Shown here piece after piece: positions 16,899-26,128 of a stretch of 64,000 nucleotides of DNA. This DNA comes from a bacterium (GTDB taxonomy: Bacteria > Campylobacterota > Campylobacteria > Campylobacterales > Sulfurimonadaceae). The notes beneath the pieces are model-generated. The model was given only the letters and a program-made list of their open reading frames with translations. It did not search any database and was not told where the DNA came from. Within the stretch, counting starts at the first letter, position 1, and every line of letters begins with the position of its first letter. Position numbers and translations under genes: made by a program. The DNA is taken from assembly GCA_018824305.1 (NCBI GenBank), contig JAHJGM010000055.1, forward strand, positions 1 through 64,000, in the 5' to 3' direction.

Positions 16899-18923
16899 AT
16901 GCTGAAAAGATCGCTTAGACACAGACTAATCCTCGCTTTCATAATCGTAGGCATACTCCCATATATACTATTTATGACATATACATTTTTTTATAGTGAA
17001 AAAAAGATCCTCAACGAGATAATCACCACACAGTACAATAAAACAGACTATATATCACATCTTATAGACAATCATCTCAAGCTTCTTGTCAAAGACGTCA
17101 GATTTTTAAGTAATCTGGATGTTATGAACGATATCCTTTCCGAAGATATTGATAGAAGAATTTCAAATATACTCATCCAAAAAACAAAAGATTACAACTT
17201 AGATATGGATCTTATAGTGATCGACAGGCACTATATAATCCTATCATCTTCCAATAATGCACTATTACTAAAAAAGTTCCCAAAACAATATACGTTCACA
17301 TCCAAAAACGGTTATTTTATAGACGCTTCAAAGCTCTATATCTATTCCAAAATATTTGCGAGTTTTGACCTGCAGCAGGAGATAGGGACCCTTATTATGT
17401 CTTACGACCTGCAAAACCTCAACCAATACCTTATAAATCAAAAAGAGTATCACTCTTATCTTGTCAATCATGAACACTCCTACTTTATAGGCAAAGATGT
17501 GGGTATTACAATCGATAATTTCAAACAAAAAAACAGTATTATTACCGATAAAAACGTCATCGTCTATAAACAATTAAACGGTGTGCTGAAAGGATGGTAT
17601 ATTGTCTATGGCGTTAATAAAGAGATCGCTCTCTCTTTTTTATTCGAGCTAACGAACCTTATCGCTTTTTTACTTCCTTTAAGTCTTTTATTCATCATAT
17701 TCATAGCTTTGAAATACTCCAAACGGATCGTGCAGCCTGTTGAAAAACTCACATTCGTAACCGATGAGATAATAAAGACAAAAGACTATGCTACCACGGT
17801 AAATATTGAAGGAGAAGATGAAATAGCGAAACTCGGCAATTCCTTTAACAAAATGATAGAAACGACTAACAATGCACTCAAACAACTCGAGTATGAGAAC
17901 AGTCTGCGTCTGACCAGATTCATACAGCTCATAGAGATCTTTAATACCATTATTCAGACAAATAACGAAGAGGAGTGTCTTAAGATTTCTACAGACTATC
18001 TTAAGACATTAACGAAAATAGAGCATATATATTTTGTTAAACATGCCCGAAAAAATCCAGACTATACCCATCTCTATGTAAATGATTTTGAAAAATCGAA
18101 AAAGATCTATTTCGGATCGCTTACACTGAATATACAAGGCTTTCAAGATAAGAATGAACAAAGGTTTTACAGTTCGATCATTACGATGATAATACTTCAG
18201 CTCGACAGAGTAAGACTTATAAACAAGACCATATCTGTATCCAACGCCAAGTCGGCATTTATATCACTCATGTCTCATGAATTAAGGACTCCTCTTAGTG
18301 CCATCATAGGCTACACCGAGTATATGATAAGCTATGAAGAGCTTAATGACGACCAAATGGATATCATAAGCAACATTGAGTCTTCGGCACACTATCTTTT
18401 AAGTATGATAAACGAAATACTAGACATCACCAAGATAGAAGCGGGTAAGATGGAAGCCTATATCCAGGATGTAGATGTTTTAAAACTTACAAAAAGCGTC
18501 TATGATATGCTTCTTCCTCTTGCCCAGAGCAAAGAACTGCAACTGGATTTCGAGTATGAAGAATCTAAAAACAACATATATAAGACCGATGCAAAGATGT
18601 TTAAACAGATAGTTGTAAATCTTGTCTCAAACGCCATCAAGTTCACCTGTGAAGGTTCGATAAAGATCAAACTCTTACAGCAAAGCGATCGAGTCATCCT
18701 AAGTATCAAAGACACAGGAATAGGTATATCAAAAGATGATATAAAGAATCTTTTTAACGACTTTACACAGATAAAAAACAACCTGCAGGAAAAACACAAA
18801 GGTACAGGATTAGGTCTCTCTCTCAGCAAAAAAATGGCACAGATTCTGGAGGGGGACGTATATCTAAAAAGTGAAGGAATGGGTAAAGGAAGCACCGCAT
18901 ATTTTTATATTATGATAAAATAG
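16899..18923 (+). CDS. Membrane sensor histidine kinase
   Basis: The 674-residue protein has an N-terminal membrane helix (about 10-32), a periplasmic Cache-like sensor of about 200 residues, a second helix near 250-272 and a HAMP linker. After a helical region come HisKA (MSHELRTPLSAIIGYTEY, phospho-His near 459) and a HATPase domain with DTGIGIS and GTGLGLSLSKKMA. It lies 61 bases after apbE, with a GATATAATA promoter-like element at the end of apbE. The response regulator gene follows four bases after its stop. The pair probably controls the upstream redox cluster, an inference from position. Confidence 0.88.
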   Translation: MLKRSLRHRLILAFIIVGILPYILFMTYTFFYSEKKILNEIITTQYNKTDYISHLIDNHLKLLVKDVRFLSNLDVMNDILSEDIDRRISNILIQKTKDYNLDMDLIVIDRHYIILSSSNNALLLKKFPKQYTFTSKNGYFIDASKLYIYSKIFASFDLQQEIGTLIMSYDLQNLNQYLINQKEYHSYLVNHEHSYFIGKDVGITIDNFKQKNSIITDKNVIVYKQLNGVLKGWYIVYGVNKEIALSFLFELTNLIAFLLPLSLLFIIFIALKYSKRIVQPVEKLTFVTDEIIKTKDYATTVNIEGEDEIAKLGNSFNKMIETTNNALKQLEYENSLRLTRFIQLIEIFNTIIQTNNEEECLKISTDYLKTLTKIEHIYFVKHARKNPDYTHLYVNDFEKSKKIYFGSLTLNIQGFQDKNEQRFYSSIITMIILQLDRVRLINKTISVSNAKSAFISLMSHELRTPLSAIIGYTEYMISYEELNDDQMDIISNIESSAHYLLSMINEILDITKIEAGKMEAYIQDVDVLKLTKSVYDMLLPLAQSKELQLDFEYEESKNNIYKTDAKMFKQIVVNLVSNAIKFTCEGSIKIKLLQQSDRVILSIKDTGIGISKDDIKNLFNDFTQIKNNLQEKHKGTGLGLSLSKKMAQILEGDVYLKSEGMGKGSTAYFYIMIK

Positions 18924-18927
18924 TGTT

Positions 18928-19590
18928 ATGAATATATTAATAGTTGAAGATGATAATTTTAATGCCAATATTATTGAGAAACTCTTAAAAAAAGAGGGCT
19001 TTGAGGTGAATGTGGCAGAGAACTTCCAAGATGCCATTGCCTGTATAGACAAAAGCTTTTACAATCTTATCATACTTGATTGGAATCTTCCAGATAAAAG
19101 CGGATATGAGTTTTTAGAGGAGCTTCGCGATCTTTTGATAGACTCACAGGTATTAATGCTCTCTGCCAACGACGATGTGGAGTATAGAGTAAAAGCATTA
19201 AACGGCGGTGCGGATGACTATCTATGTAAACCCTACTCCCATGTAGAGCTTTTAGCCAGAGTTAACTCCCTGCTTCGAAGAACGAACTCAAATAAAAACC
19301 CTGTCATACAAATAGGAAACGTCTTTATTGACAAAAATGCCAAAGAAGTACGACTCGATGATGAGTGTATCAATCTTACACCGGCTGAATATGACATCTT
19401 AGAAGCACTTGCATCAAATCAAAAAAAGACTTTTACAAAGTTTGATCTGCTAAACATTATACACAACGATTACGCTTCTAGTGCAATAAGCAATGTGATA
19501 GAGGTACATATAAAAAATATAAGAAGGAAGCTTCAAGATAAAGAGATCATAAAGACAGTGCGGAGCGTAGGCTACAAGATCGTCGTATGA
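18928..19590 (+). CDS. OmpR/PhoB-type response regulator
   Basis: The 220-residue protein has a receiver domain with acidic pocket EDD (residues 7-9), phospho-acceptor Asp51 in IILDWNLPDKSGYEF and the conserved Lys in CKPYSHVELLARV. It is followed by a winged-helix DNA-binding domain (LTPAEYDILEALASNQ to IRRKLQDKEIIKTVRSVGYKIVV). It is the cognate partner of the kinase directly upstream. Its gene converges on the helicase gene with a 6-base gap. Confidence 0.92.
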   Translation: MNILIVEDDNFNANIIEKLLKKEGFEVNVAENFQDAIACIDKSFYNLIILDWNLPDKSGYEFLEELRDLLIDSQVLMLSANDDVEYRVKALNGGADDYLCKPYSHVELLARVNSLLRRTNSNKNPVIQIGNVFIDKNAKEVRLDDECINLTPAEYDILEALASNQKKTFTKFDLLNIIHNDYASSAISNVIEVHIKNIRRKLQDKEIIKTVRSVGYKIVV

Positions 19591-19596
19591 CAATCT

Positions 19597-22377
19597 TCAC
19601 TTTCTGCTCCTGTTTTTATAATTCTTTCTAAAACAGCTTTGACAGATACCATAGTTTGAGTTCAGCGGAAGCGGTTTGGTACAAAGTTTACATCTTGGCA
19701 CAAAATGGCTGTTTTTCAGAGAGTTTTCTATATATCTGTTTAAAACACCCCTAAAATGTCTAGCATTCTCCGCATCTACGAAGAACTCTTCAAATCTATA
19801 GCTCAGCCACAGATAAAGAGTGATCTCTTTTACTCTGTCTTCTATCTCCAAGAGTTCATCCATCGTACTTGCGAACTCGCTTTTGAGTTCAGGAGGAAGA
19901 TAGAAGATCGGCTCACGAAGTTCCAGTTTATGGACATACCTCTCAAAAGATGCCATGATAAACGGTGATTTTAATGTAAGCGGTGCAGAAGCCAGATGAT
20001 ACTTCTCTGCGATATCAAGATTATAGCCGTCCACTATTTTTGCGGCTTCTAGCATCGTCTCTATGTTTGCCGCGGTAAAAGGTCCGTCAAACTTCATGTT
20101 CTCCACAAAGAACTCCAATATCTTCGTAAGCGAATTCTCTTCAAGAATGGAACCCACAAGTCTGATGTGATCGAGATTTGCCATCACTTTAAAAGGGATA
20201 TCGACCTCTTTTGCAGGTTTGGACATGTTCTTCTCTATGAGATGCAGAGCATCGCTTTTGAGCGCACCTACATAACCTATCTCGTTTAATCCGTAACGTC
20301 CCGCACGTCCTGCGATCTGATGCACTTCAGAGGGTGTCAAAAACCTGTCTTTCTCGCCGTCGAACTTCACGACCTTTGAGAAAAGAATAGTTTTGATGGG
20401 AAGGTTCATCCCCATGGCGATCGCATCGGTGGCTATAAGGATATCGGTCTCTTTTTCACGAAATCTGCGTGCCTCTTCGCGTCTAACTTCTGGGGAGAGG
20501 TTTCCGTAGACAACGCTCACTTTAAAGTTGCGTGAAAAGTTCTGTTTGAGTCTGAGGACATCTTTTCTTGAAAAGGCGATGATCGCAGTTGAGGGTCTGA
20601 CATCGGCAATGGCAGTAGCCGTAGTAAGAAGCTTAAGAGGATTTTTTCTCTCGAATTCGATGATAGTCAGCTTTTCTCCCAGATATGCCGCTAGTTCTAC
20701 AATCGCTTCTTTTGCATTCACCGAACCCGTCATGATGATCTTCTTCGCGGGTGCCCCGATAATGGCATTCGCCCATGCCCAGCCTCGGTCACGGTCATCT
20801 ATCATCTGTACCTCATCGATGACACACACATCTACGTCCACATCGAAGTTAAGCATCTCGATAGTGGAACTGATATGTGTCGCTTCTTCATTTATCAGCT
20901 GTTCTTCACCCGTGATGAGCGAAGCGTCCACTCCGCTTGCATTTAAGTCTTCATACCCCTCTAATGCCAAAAGTCTAAGCGGTGCAAGGTAATAACCAGT
21001 ATCCGCTTTTTTCAGCGACTGCATCGCCTCGTATGTTTTACCGCTGTTAGTCGGCCCGATGTGAAGTATCAGTTCCCTTTTCATTGAACGAGCGAGGGGG
21101 AAAAGATTTTTAAAATCCCTGATCGTTCGCGCAAGAAGCATCTGGCGCTGTCTTTTTAAAAGCTGCTCTTGAATCGATTTATTAAAAGCGTAGATGATCT
21201 TTCTGTGTGTCTTTGCAGAGATGGTGAGTGTCTCGTCAAGATAAGGCAAGAGCTGCTCATAAAGCATCTCAAGAATCTCGTTTTTAGGAAGCTGCAATAA
21301 AGTTGAAGCCCTCTGGCACTCCTCTACCAAGAGATTAAAGTCTGATTTGAAATAGATCTCCTGCTCCTGTTTTGCATCATTGAGTATACTATCAATATCC
21401 AGATAACCCCCGTTCCAGATCGTCTTTAAAAGTTTAGTCAACTCTATGGTGCTTTGCACTTCATAGCGCACACTCTTGTCGATCTCCTCAAAGACAAACT
21501 CATCTTTTGCGACAAGAAGCACATTCTCATCATTGAGATAGATGTTACTAACATTCGTGTTTGCAGTTAAAACAGATTTTAAAACAAGTTTGTTGAGCGG
21601 AGGCAGTCTAAGATCGGCTGTGGGTTGTGCGGTTTTAAGCGCATTGAGGATCTGTTCGCTGCTGAGATATGGATGGGGTCGTTTCAGATTTCTTAAAAAG
21701 AGATCTACCTCTGTTTGTTTTTTTGATACTGCTTTCTCTTTGAGTGCACCGATCATCTCGGTCAAGGATTCTTCATCTTTTTCCATAAGATCGTCAAGAT
21801 CGATGATCTCCGTTTTAAGCACTGTTATCTTTTTAAAACTCAACTCGTTAAAGGTGATGGAGATAGAAGCGTTGAATTCCAATCTGTCATCTAGATCAAA
21901 TGTACCGTCCAACGCTTTTTGCAGTCTCTGTTTCTTCTTCTCAAATCTTAGATGCTGCAGTTTTGACTCGATCTTTGCATAGCTGATCTTCTTAGTTCTC
22001 ACATCCAAAAATATCCCGAACAGTTCCATACGCTCATCGGGAGTGATATCTTTAAACTCTTCCAAAAGAGTTTCTATCTTTTCCTCTTTTTCCAGAGTCG
22101 GTTCTGCGGGAGTAAGAGGAGGGTAAAGTCTCTTGTCAGATTGAAAGAACTCAAGGATATCTTCACGGACAAGCATATCGCCCGTCGACCAAAGCTGACG
22201 AAGCGCTCGAAGAAGCTCTTTTTTTGTAAATTCTACGTCATATAGACCTATGGTATGCGCGAGTTCTATAAGGGTCTTTTCCCCAACCCGCTCTATACCG
22301 ACATCAAAAGGATCACCGCCAAAAAAGTTTCGTATTTTTATATTTATCTTAGTCGATTTTTTGTTTTTCTTCGCCAT
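19597..22377 (-). CDS. SUV3-like superfamily 2 helicase with long N-terminal extension
   Basis: The 926-residue protein has an ATPase core from about residue 430. Walker A is LHIGPTNSGKTYEAM, motif II is VCVIDEVQM, and further motifs are MTGSVNAKE, ATDAIAMGMNLP and QIAGRAGRYG. This spacing fits the SUV3 group of RNA/DNA helicases, mitochondrial in eukaryotes and involved in RNA turnover. The first 430 residues are a helical extension I cannot assign. The C-terminus carries a four-Cys zinc site, CKLC and CQSCF. The start overlaps the end of the ABC permease gene by 34 bases, so it is probably expressed with the metal-uptake genes. Confidence 0.82.
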   Translation of the reverse strand: MAKKNKKSTKINIKIRNFFGGDPFDVGIERVGEKTLIELAHTIGLYDVEFTKKELLRALRQLWSTGDMLVREDILEFFQSDKRLYPPLTPAEPTLEKEEKIETLLEEFKDITPDERMELFGIFLDVRTKKISYAKIESKLQHLRFEKKKQRLQKALDGTFDLDDRLEFNASISITFNELSFKKITVLKTEIIDLDDLMEKDEESLTEMIGALKEKAVSKKQTEVDLFLRNLKRPHPYLSSEQILNALKTAQPTADLRLPPLNKLVLKSVLTANTNVSNIYLNDENVLLVAKDEFVFEEIDKSVRYEVQSTIELTKLLKTIWNGGYLDIDSILNDAKQEQEIYFKSDFNLLVEECQRASTLLQLPKNEILEMLYEQLLPYLDETLTISAKTHRKIIYAFNKSIQEQLLKRQRQMLLARTIRDFKNLFPLARSMKRELILHIGPTNSGKTYEAMQSLKKADTGYYLAPLRLLALEGYEDLNASGVDASLITGEEQLINEEATHISSTIEMLNFDVDVDVCVIDEVQMIDDRDRGWAWANAIIGAPAKKIIMTGSVNAKEAIVELAAYLGEKLTIIEFERKNPLKLLTTATAIADVRPSTAIIAFSRKDVLRLKQNFSRNFKVSVVYGNLSPEVRREEARRFREKETDILIATDAIAMGMNLPIKTILFSKVVKFDGEKDRFLTPSEVHQIAGRAGRYGLNEIGYVGALKSDALHLIEKNMSKPAKEVDIPFKVMANLDHIRLVGSILEENSLTKILEFFVENMKFDGPFTAANIETMLEAAKIVDGYNLDIAEKYHLASAPLTLKSPFIMASFERYVHKLELREPIFYLPPELKSEFASTMDELLEIEDRVKEITLYLWLSYRFEEFFVDAENARHFRGVLNRYIENSLKNSHFVPRCKLCTKPLPLNSNYGICQSCFRKNYKNRSRK

Positions 22378-23117
22378 ACGAAATTGTATCCTATTACCAA
22401 CATCATAGATGCCACTGAAAGTATAAATATTATACTATATCCTGTAGGTAAATCGAGGTGATAAGATGCAAATAGGGCAATAATTATCGATATGGAACCA
22501 AAAATCCACGCAAAAACTAATTTAGGAAATCCGGTTTGCACGACAGCGATATAAGCGGGAGCGATCAAAAGTGCAAAAACCACCAAAACTCCCGCTTCTT
22601 GAACCGAGGATGTGACCGTAATCGCCAGCATTACAAAAAAAAGAAGTTCTTTGAAGATACCCCTTACATGCGGATAGATATAAAACATCACTATAGCGAC
22701 GACACTGTAAATACCGACACTTTTGTATACGTCTCCCGATGACACAAACAGGATATCAGAAGCGCTGAGCTTGCTAAAGAGTTCCGTTCCCTCTGCGCTT
22801 TGAGATAAAATGAGCATAATGGCAGAGACGCCAAAAGCATACAAAAGACCGATAAAAGCCTCGATGTTTGCCAACTTTGCATTTGCCCATGTGATGATGC
22901 CTGCGCCAATAAGCGCAAACAGCAGTGTCATTTCGGTCTGATAATGTGTATGCATAAAAGCGATGCTTATTGCCATACCGATGGCAGCGATCTGACCGAT
23001 CGCCAAATCGGTAAATATGACCCCGCGCTTGATGATCTCGATGCCGAAGATCGCATGAACAAAGACAAGCGCTATGGCGAGCACGAATGCCGGCCATAAG
23101 ATCTCGATTATCGACAT
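22344..23117 (-). CDS. Metal ABC transporter permease (ABC-3/ZnuB family)
   Basis: The 257-residue protein has about eight membrane segments. The family features are the early GIEIIKRGVIFTDLAIGQIAAIGMA stretch and a later TVTSSVQEAGVLVVFALLIAPAYIA stretch, where the ABC-3 coupling region lies. Transport of zinc or manganese is likely, with zinc favoured by the binding protein and neighbours. Its start overlaps the end of the binding-protein gene by ten bases. No ATPase gene is present next to it, which is unusual for this operon type. Confidence 0.88.
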   Translation of the reverse strand: MSIIEILWPAFVLAIALVFVHAIFGIEIIKRGVIFTDLAIGQIAAIGMAISIAFMHTHYQTEMTLLFALIGAGIITWANAKLANIEAFIGLLYAFGVSAIMLILSQSAEGTELFSKLSASDILFVSSGDVYKSVGIYSVVAIVMFYIYPHVRGIFKELLFFVMLAITVTSSVQEAGVLVVFALLIAPAYIAVVQTGFPKLVFAWIFGSISIIIALFASYHLDLPTGYSIIFILSVASMMLVIGYNFVWRRKTKNRLR

Positions 23118-23986
23118 AGTCTTGTCGCTATCGTGTTATAAAACTCTTCAAGTGTATCGGCACTCTGTACTGCACCAAGATCATGAGGAATAAGCGCGAC
23201 CTTCGCTCCTGTTTTAGCAGCTATGAACTCAGCCGTCTTTTTCTCGTGATAGACATCCTGAAGTATCGTCTTGATCCCGTTTTTCTCTATGGTATCGATA
23301 ATCTCCAGTGTATGCTTAGAACTCGGGGAGATCCCCGGCAACGGCTCAAGGTCGCCGTAGTTTTTAAAACCGTACGCTCTTAAAAAGTAATTGAAAAGCT
23401 CATGGTACTGCACTACTTTTTTGTCCTTACATGTAGCCATCTTCGTGTCCAAAGTTTTAAGGTAAACATCCCACTCTTTTAAAAACTTATCAAGGTTTGC
23501 CGCGTATGAGTCCGCATTCGCCTCATCTATCATAGAAAGTTTTTTTGCGATCACTTTAGCGATGGTAGGCACCAAATGCGGATCCGTGATGTAATGAGGG
23601 TTGCCTTCTGCATGGATATCGCCAAATCCGCGCGAGACGAAAGTCGGCTTGTCCATAAGCGTCAAAAAGTGGGAAATATCCAAAAATCCTTTTGCACCCG
23701 CTTGGATATTAGCGTTGTTCGCACTTTTTATTAACGGCGGTAACCATCCAATCTCTAAACCTCCTCCGTTTATGACAAGCAGATCGGCGTTTCGTAACTT
23801 TGCCAGGAGTGAGGGCTTTGGGATGATAAAATGCGGATCGTATTTGCTGCTTGCCAGTACCACGACATCGACACTATCCCCACCCACTTTTTTTGTTATC
23901 TCGCCTAAAGCGGCATACGTCGTATCGACTTGGATGTTTGCAAACACCGAACCTGCAAACAGGACTGATAATAATATTTTTTTCAT
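23108..23986 (-). CDS. Metal-binding periplasmic protein (ZnuA/TroA family)
   Basis: I start the gene at the ATG giving MKKILLSVLFAGSVFA, a signal peptide with cleavage near residue 17; a longer open frame upstream (to 24028) reads into a repeat element and is unlikely to be translated. The mature protein has the TroA-type metal site: DPHF, a GNPHYITDPH loop and YHELFNYFLRAYGF, with an acidic residue in the late LQDVYHEKKTAEF region. The ligand is probably zinc, but manganese is possible. An AGGAAAATATT leader precedes the ATG. Confidence 0.88.
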   Translation of the reverse strand: MKKILLSVLFAGSVFANIQVDTTYAALGEITKKVGGDSVDVVVLASSKYDPHFIIPKPSLLAKLRNADLLVINGGGLEIGWLPPLIKSANNANIQAGAKGFLDISHFLTLMDKPTFVSRGFGDIHAEGNPHYITDPHLVPTIAKVIAKKLSMIDEANADSYAANLDKFLKEWDVYLKTLDTKMATCKDKKVVQYHELFNYFLRAYGFKNYGDLEPLPGISPSSKHTLEIIDTIEKNGIKTILQDVYHEKKTAEFIAAKTGAKVALIPHDLGAVQSADTLEEFYNTIATRLCR

Positions 23987-24015
23987 AATATTTTCCTTTT
24001 TATTACATTTAATAC

Positions 24016-24090
24016 GGCAATCGAACAAAGTCCGACTCCCTACACTTGGCGCTGTGCCACTAAAGCTAGCTCCTTAGGAGCAGAATTTAA
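24016..24090. repeat. Hairpin-rich spacer, likely a dispersed repeat
   Basis: The spacer between the barrel gene and the binding-protein gene holds several short stem-loops. TCGAAC-AAA-GTCCGA at 24021-24035 has one mismatch, TGGC-GCTGT-GCCA is at 24047-24059, and GCTCC-TTA-GGAGC at 24069-24081 is perfect. The first resembles the CTTGAC-AAA-GTCAAG hairpin of the element at 7735-7903. It may attenuate transcription between the two genes. Confidence 0.45.
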
Positions 24091-24105
24091 AGTTATGAGA
24101 ATGTA

Positions 24106-25329
24106 TCAATACGCATGAGCACCGTGTGAACCGGCCTCTATTGTCAAATTTAACATCACTTCGCTTACATCTTTTCTTGCATTGTCTATGATTTTTGAAC
24201 GGTCATACGAGTATTGCAGTCGAAGACGTGAAAACTCAAATGGTTTATACTGCAGCATCACCGTCGTTCTATCGAGGTTGCTTGTATCAACTCCTGCATA
24301 TGCGCTCATATCCGTATCATTTTGAACGATGGCATCATAACGTGCACCTGTTGCCCAGTTACTATCCATGTTATAGATAAGCTCACTATAAACTCCGGCT
24401 TGTTTGTCTTTTCCCGTTGTGCTATCCATGTTACGTTTTAGGTATTCACTCTGCCATATCAGGGAGCTGTAGCTTCCAAGTTGTGCATTGAGTGTCAGAT
24501 CGACTCCGTACACGTCACTGTCACCGCTTGTGTTTTTTCCGTGTGCACCGCTAACACCGGCTAACACTGAAATATCATCCGTTATATCTACGCTGCTTTT
24601 CAGATAGCCTACATATAGATTGTTACGCTCTGTATCTCCGAAGCTTTGCGTATTTGTTCCCTGCATAGCTTCCATACCAGCCATTACATAGATGTTTGTA
24701 GGAGCTATCCACTGAAGCTGAATACCTGGATCGCTTATGCCATCAGGTCCAAAAACTCCTTCGTAGATAAGTGGCTGCGAAGCAAAATTCCAAGAGTGCT
24801 GATGTTTTGCATTTAAACGGCCGAAATCACTTTTAAATTTCCCCGCTTTTACGCGAAGCGAGTAAGGAAGTGCACGCGTTCTTACATACGCTTCCTCTAT
24901 CTCAAATGCATCGGGATGCAGATGGAAAACGGCGAACACATCAAAGTAAGGGTCAACGACAGAGTGCATAGAGACCTCTGCATAGTTCAGATTAAACCCG
25001 CTGTCCGGATTAAATATCGGCTGGGCATCGCCGCTTGCGATAAATCCCGGCATCGCATAATCGGCATAAGAGGTATTGCTTACATTGCGGTTCAATGCAG
25101 ACATATCCAAAACCAATCCGATGTCCGGAAGATAAGCATTTTGTGAAAAACTGGACGATGAGTCATTTGCCATCTTCGCGTCCAGATTCTCCTGCTCTTT
25201 TTGAACATTGTCCGTTTCGATCTTTTGTACTTTTTCCTGTAACTTTTGTATATCCAGTTTTAATTGCTCCATGTCGCTATCGGCGAATAGCAAAACTGAC
25301 GTCATTAAAGACAATACTGTTTTTTTCAT
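24106..25329 (-). CDS. Outer membrane beta-barrel protein, probably zinc-related
   Basis: The 407-residue protein has a signal peptide (residues 1-16) and then a short coiled coil (MEQLKLDIQKLQEKVQKIE) like the periplasmic trimer region of some porins. A Ser-rich linker and a barrel follow, with patterns such as AYVRTRALPYSLRVKAGKFKS, LQWIAPTNIYVMAGMEAM and, near the end, LQYKPFEFSRLRLQYSYDRS. Several His residues (HLHPDAFE, KHQHSW) and a C-terminal GSHGAHAY could bind metal. Position upstream of a metal binding protein and permease suggests outer membrane entry of zinc. Substrate is inferred from context. Confidence 0.72.
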   Translation of the reverse strand: MKKTVLSLMTSVLLFADSDMEQLKLDIQKLQEKVQKIETDNVQKEQENLDAKMANDSSSSFSQNAYLPDIGLVLDMSALNRNVSNTSYADYAMPGFIASGDAQPIFNPDSGFNLNYAEVSMHSVVDPYFDVFAVFHLHPDAFEIEEAYVRTRALPYSLRVKAGKFKSDFGRLNAKHQHSWNFASQPLIYEGVFGPDGISDPGIQLQWIAPTNIYVMAGMEAMQGTNTQSFGDTERNNLYVGYLKSSVDITDDISVLAGVSGAHGKNTSGDSDVYGVDLTLNAQLGSYSSLIWQSEYLKRNMDSTTGKDKQAGVYSELIYNMDSNWATGARYDAIVQNDTDMSAYAGVDTSNLDRTTVMLQYKPFEFSRLRLQYSYDRSKIIDNARKDVSEVMLNLTIEAGSHGAHAY

Positions 25330-25410
25330 AGTTGTTCCTAAAATGTATAGTTTTTAAACATCAATAATCGATTCAAGTATGTTTACAGACATGAATATCC
25401 CCATTGACGG

Positions 25411-25440
25411 ATTATTATTGTTGATAATAGTAATGATTTT
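25411..25440 (-). promoter_or_regulatory. Possible Fur/Zur-type operator
   Basis: The A/T-rich stretch around TTGATAATAGTAATGATT resembles the GATAAT-rich repeats bound by Fur-family regulators. It lies about 85 bases before the barrel gene start. This is similarity by eye only. Confidence 0.25.
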
Positions 25441-25450
25441 TTATTTGATT

Positions 25451-25720
25451 TTAGGAGTTAAAAGGAGGTGCTCTCGCATTTACATTTGAGATGAGAAAGC
25501 TTACATGTAAGCTTTTGCCTTCAGTAATAATTTTCTCGGAATAGTTTGAAAGTTCTTGAAGGTAAATAGGTTCTGTAGGTATATCACCGCTTGAAAGATT
25601 GAGCTGAAGCGTACAAACCTGACAGTCGCTGTGTGATTTGAAATCGTCATGATGGTGCATCGCGCCAAGAAGCGTAGCGACAATGAAAAGTGCGCCAAGG
25701 AGATTTCTAAATCTGTTCAT
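25451..25720 (-). CDS. Small exported His/Cys-containing protein of unknown function
   Basis: The 89-residue protein has an N-terminal hydrophobic helix and then MHHHDDFKSHSDCQVCTLQ, a cluster of four His, two Asp and a CxxC. Similar short proteins occur next to zinc or copper transport genes, and this one is the first gene of the zinc-like cluster on the same strand. A metal-binding or metal-sensing role is inferred. An exact TTACATGTAA copy within the longer palindrome AAGCTTACATGTAAGCTT lies inside the gene at 25497-25514. Confidence 0.6.
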   Translation of the reverse strand: MNRFRNLLGALFIVATLLGAMHHHDDFKSHSDCQVCTLQLNLSSGDIPTEPIYLQELSNYSEKIITEGKSLHVSFLISNVNARAPPFNS

Positions 25721-25813
25721 CTTGAAATTGTATCAAATTTTCAATTAGCTTTCGCGCTTAAAGAGTAGGTAAAGCTAATAATATATAATTTGCTAAAAAG
25801 TATGGGAGTATGT

Positions 25814-26128
25814 ATGGATTTTCCGGACGAGTGGACACAAGAGGAGTATCTTATTAACAAGCAGAGACTCGAAAAAGAGGGCGTAAAAGTCCTGCTCATC
25901 GATACGATACTCTCTCCGATTGACAGAGCGGACAGCATCGTTTACAATCCTTATGAACTCAAAAAAGAGCCAAAAGGAAGCGTGTTCGTCTTTTACTGCG
26001 ACACGGGCAAATCGACTCTTAACAGACTCAAAGAGTTCAAAGAAAAGTTTCCCGATCACATCTGCATCTCTTTAAAAGGCGGCAGAGGGTATTGGAGGAA
26101 AAACATGACGGTCAAAGATGAGCAGTAG
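25814..26128 (+). CDS. Rhodanese-like domain protein
   Basis: The product of about 104 residues has the rhodanese pattern: VKVLLIDTILSP, a mid strand GSVFVFYCDTGKST with the active-site Cys, and SLKGGRGYW near the end. Rhodaneses carry persulfide sulfur between donors and acceptors. I choose the ATG at 25814 (MDFPDEW) because of the GGGAG five bases before it; an ATG at 25802 and a TTG at 25790 are also possible. The stop overlaps the following DUF309 gene by 11 bases. Confidence 0.7.
   Translation: MDFPDEWTQEEYLINKQRLEKEGVKVLLIDTILSPIDRADSIVYNPYELKKEPKGSVFVFYCDTGKSTLNRLKEFKEKFPDHICISLKGGRGYWRKNMTVKDEQ

Noticed and set aside
23987-24028. N-terminal extension of the metal-binding protein
   Set aside because: The extra 14 codons precede a perfect signal peptide start and read into the repeat element.
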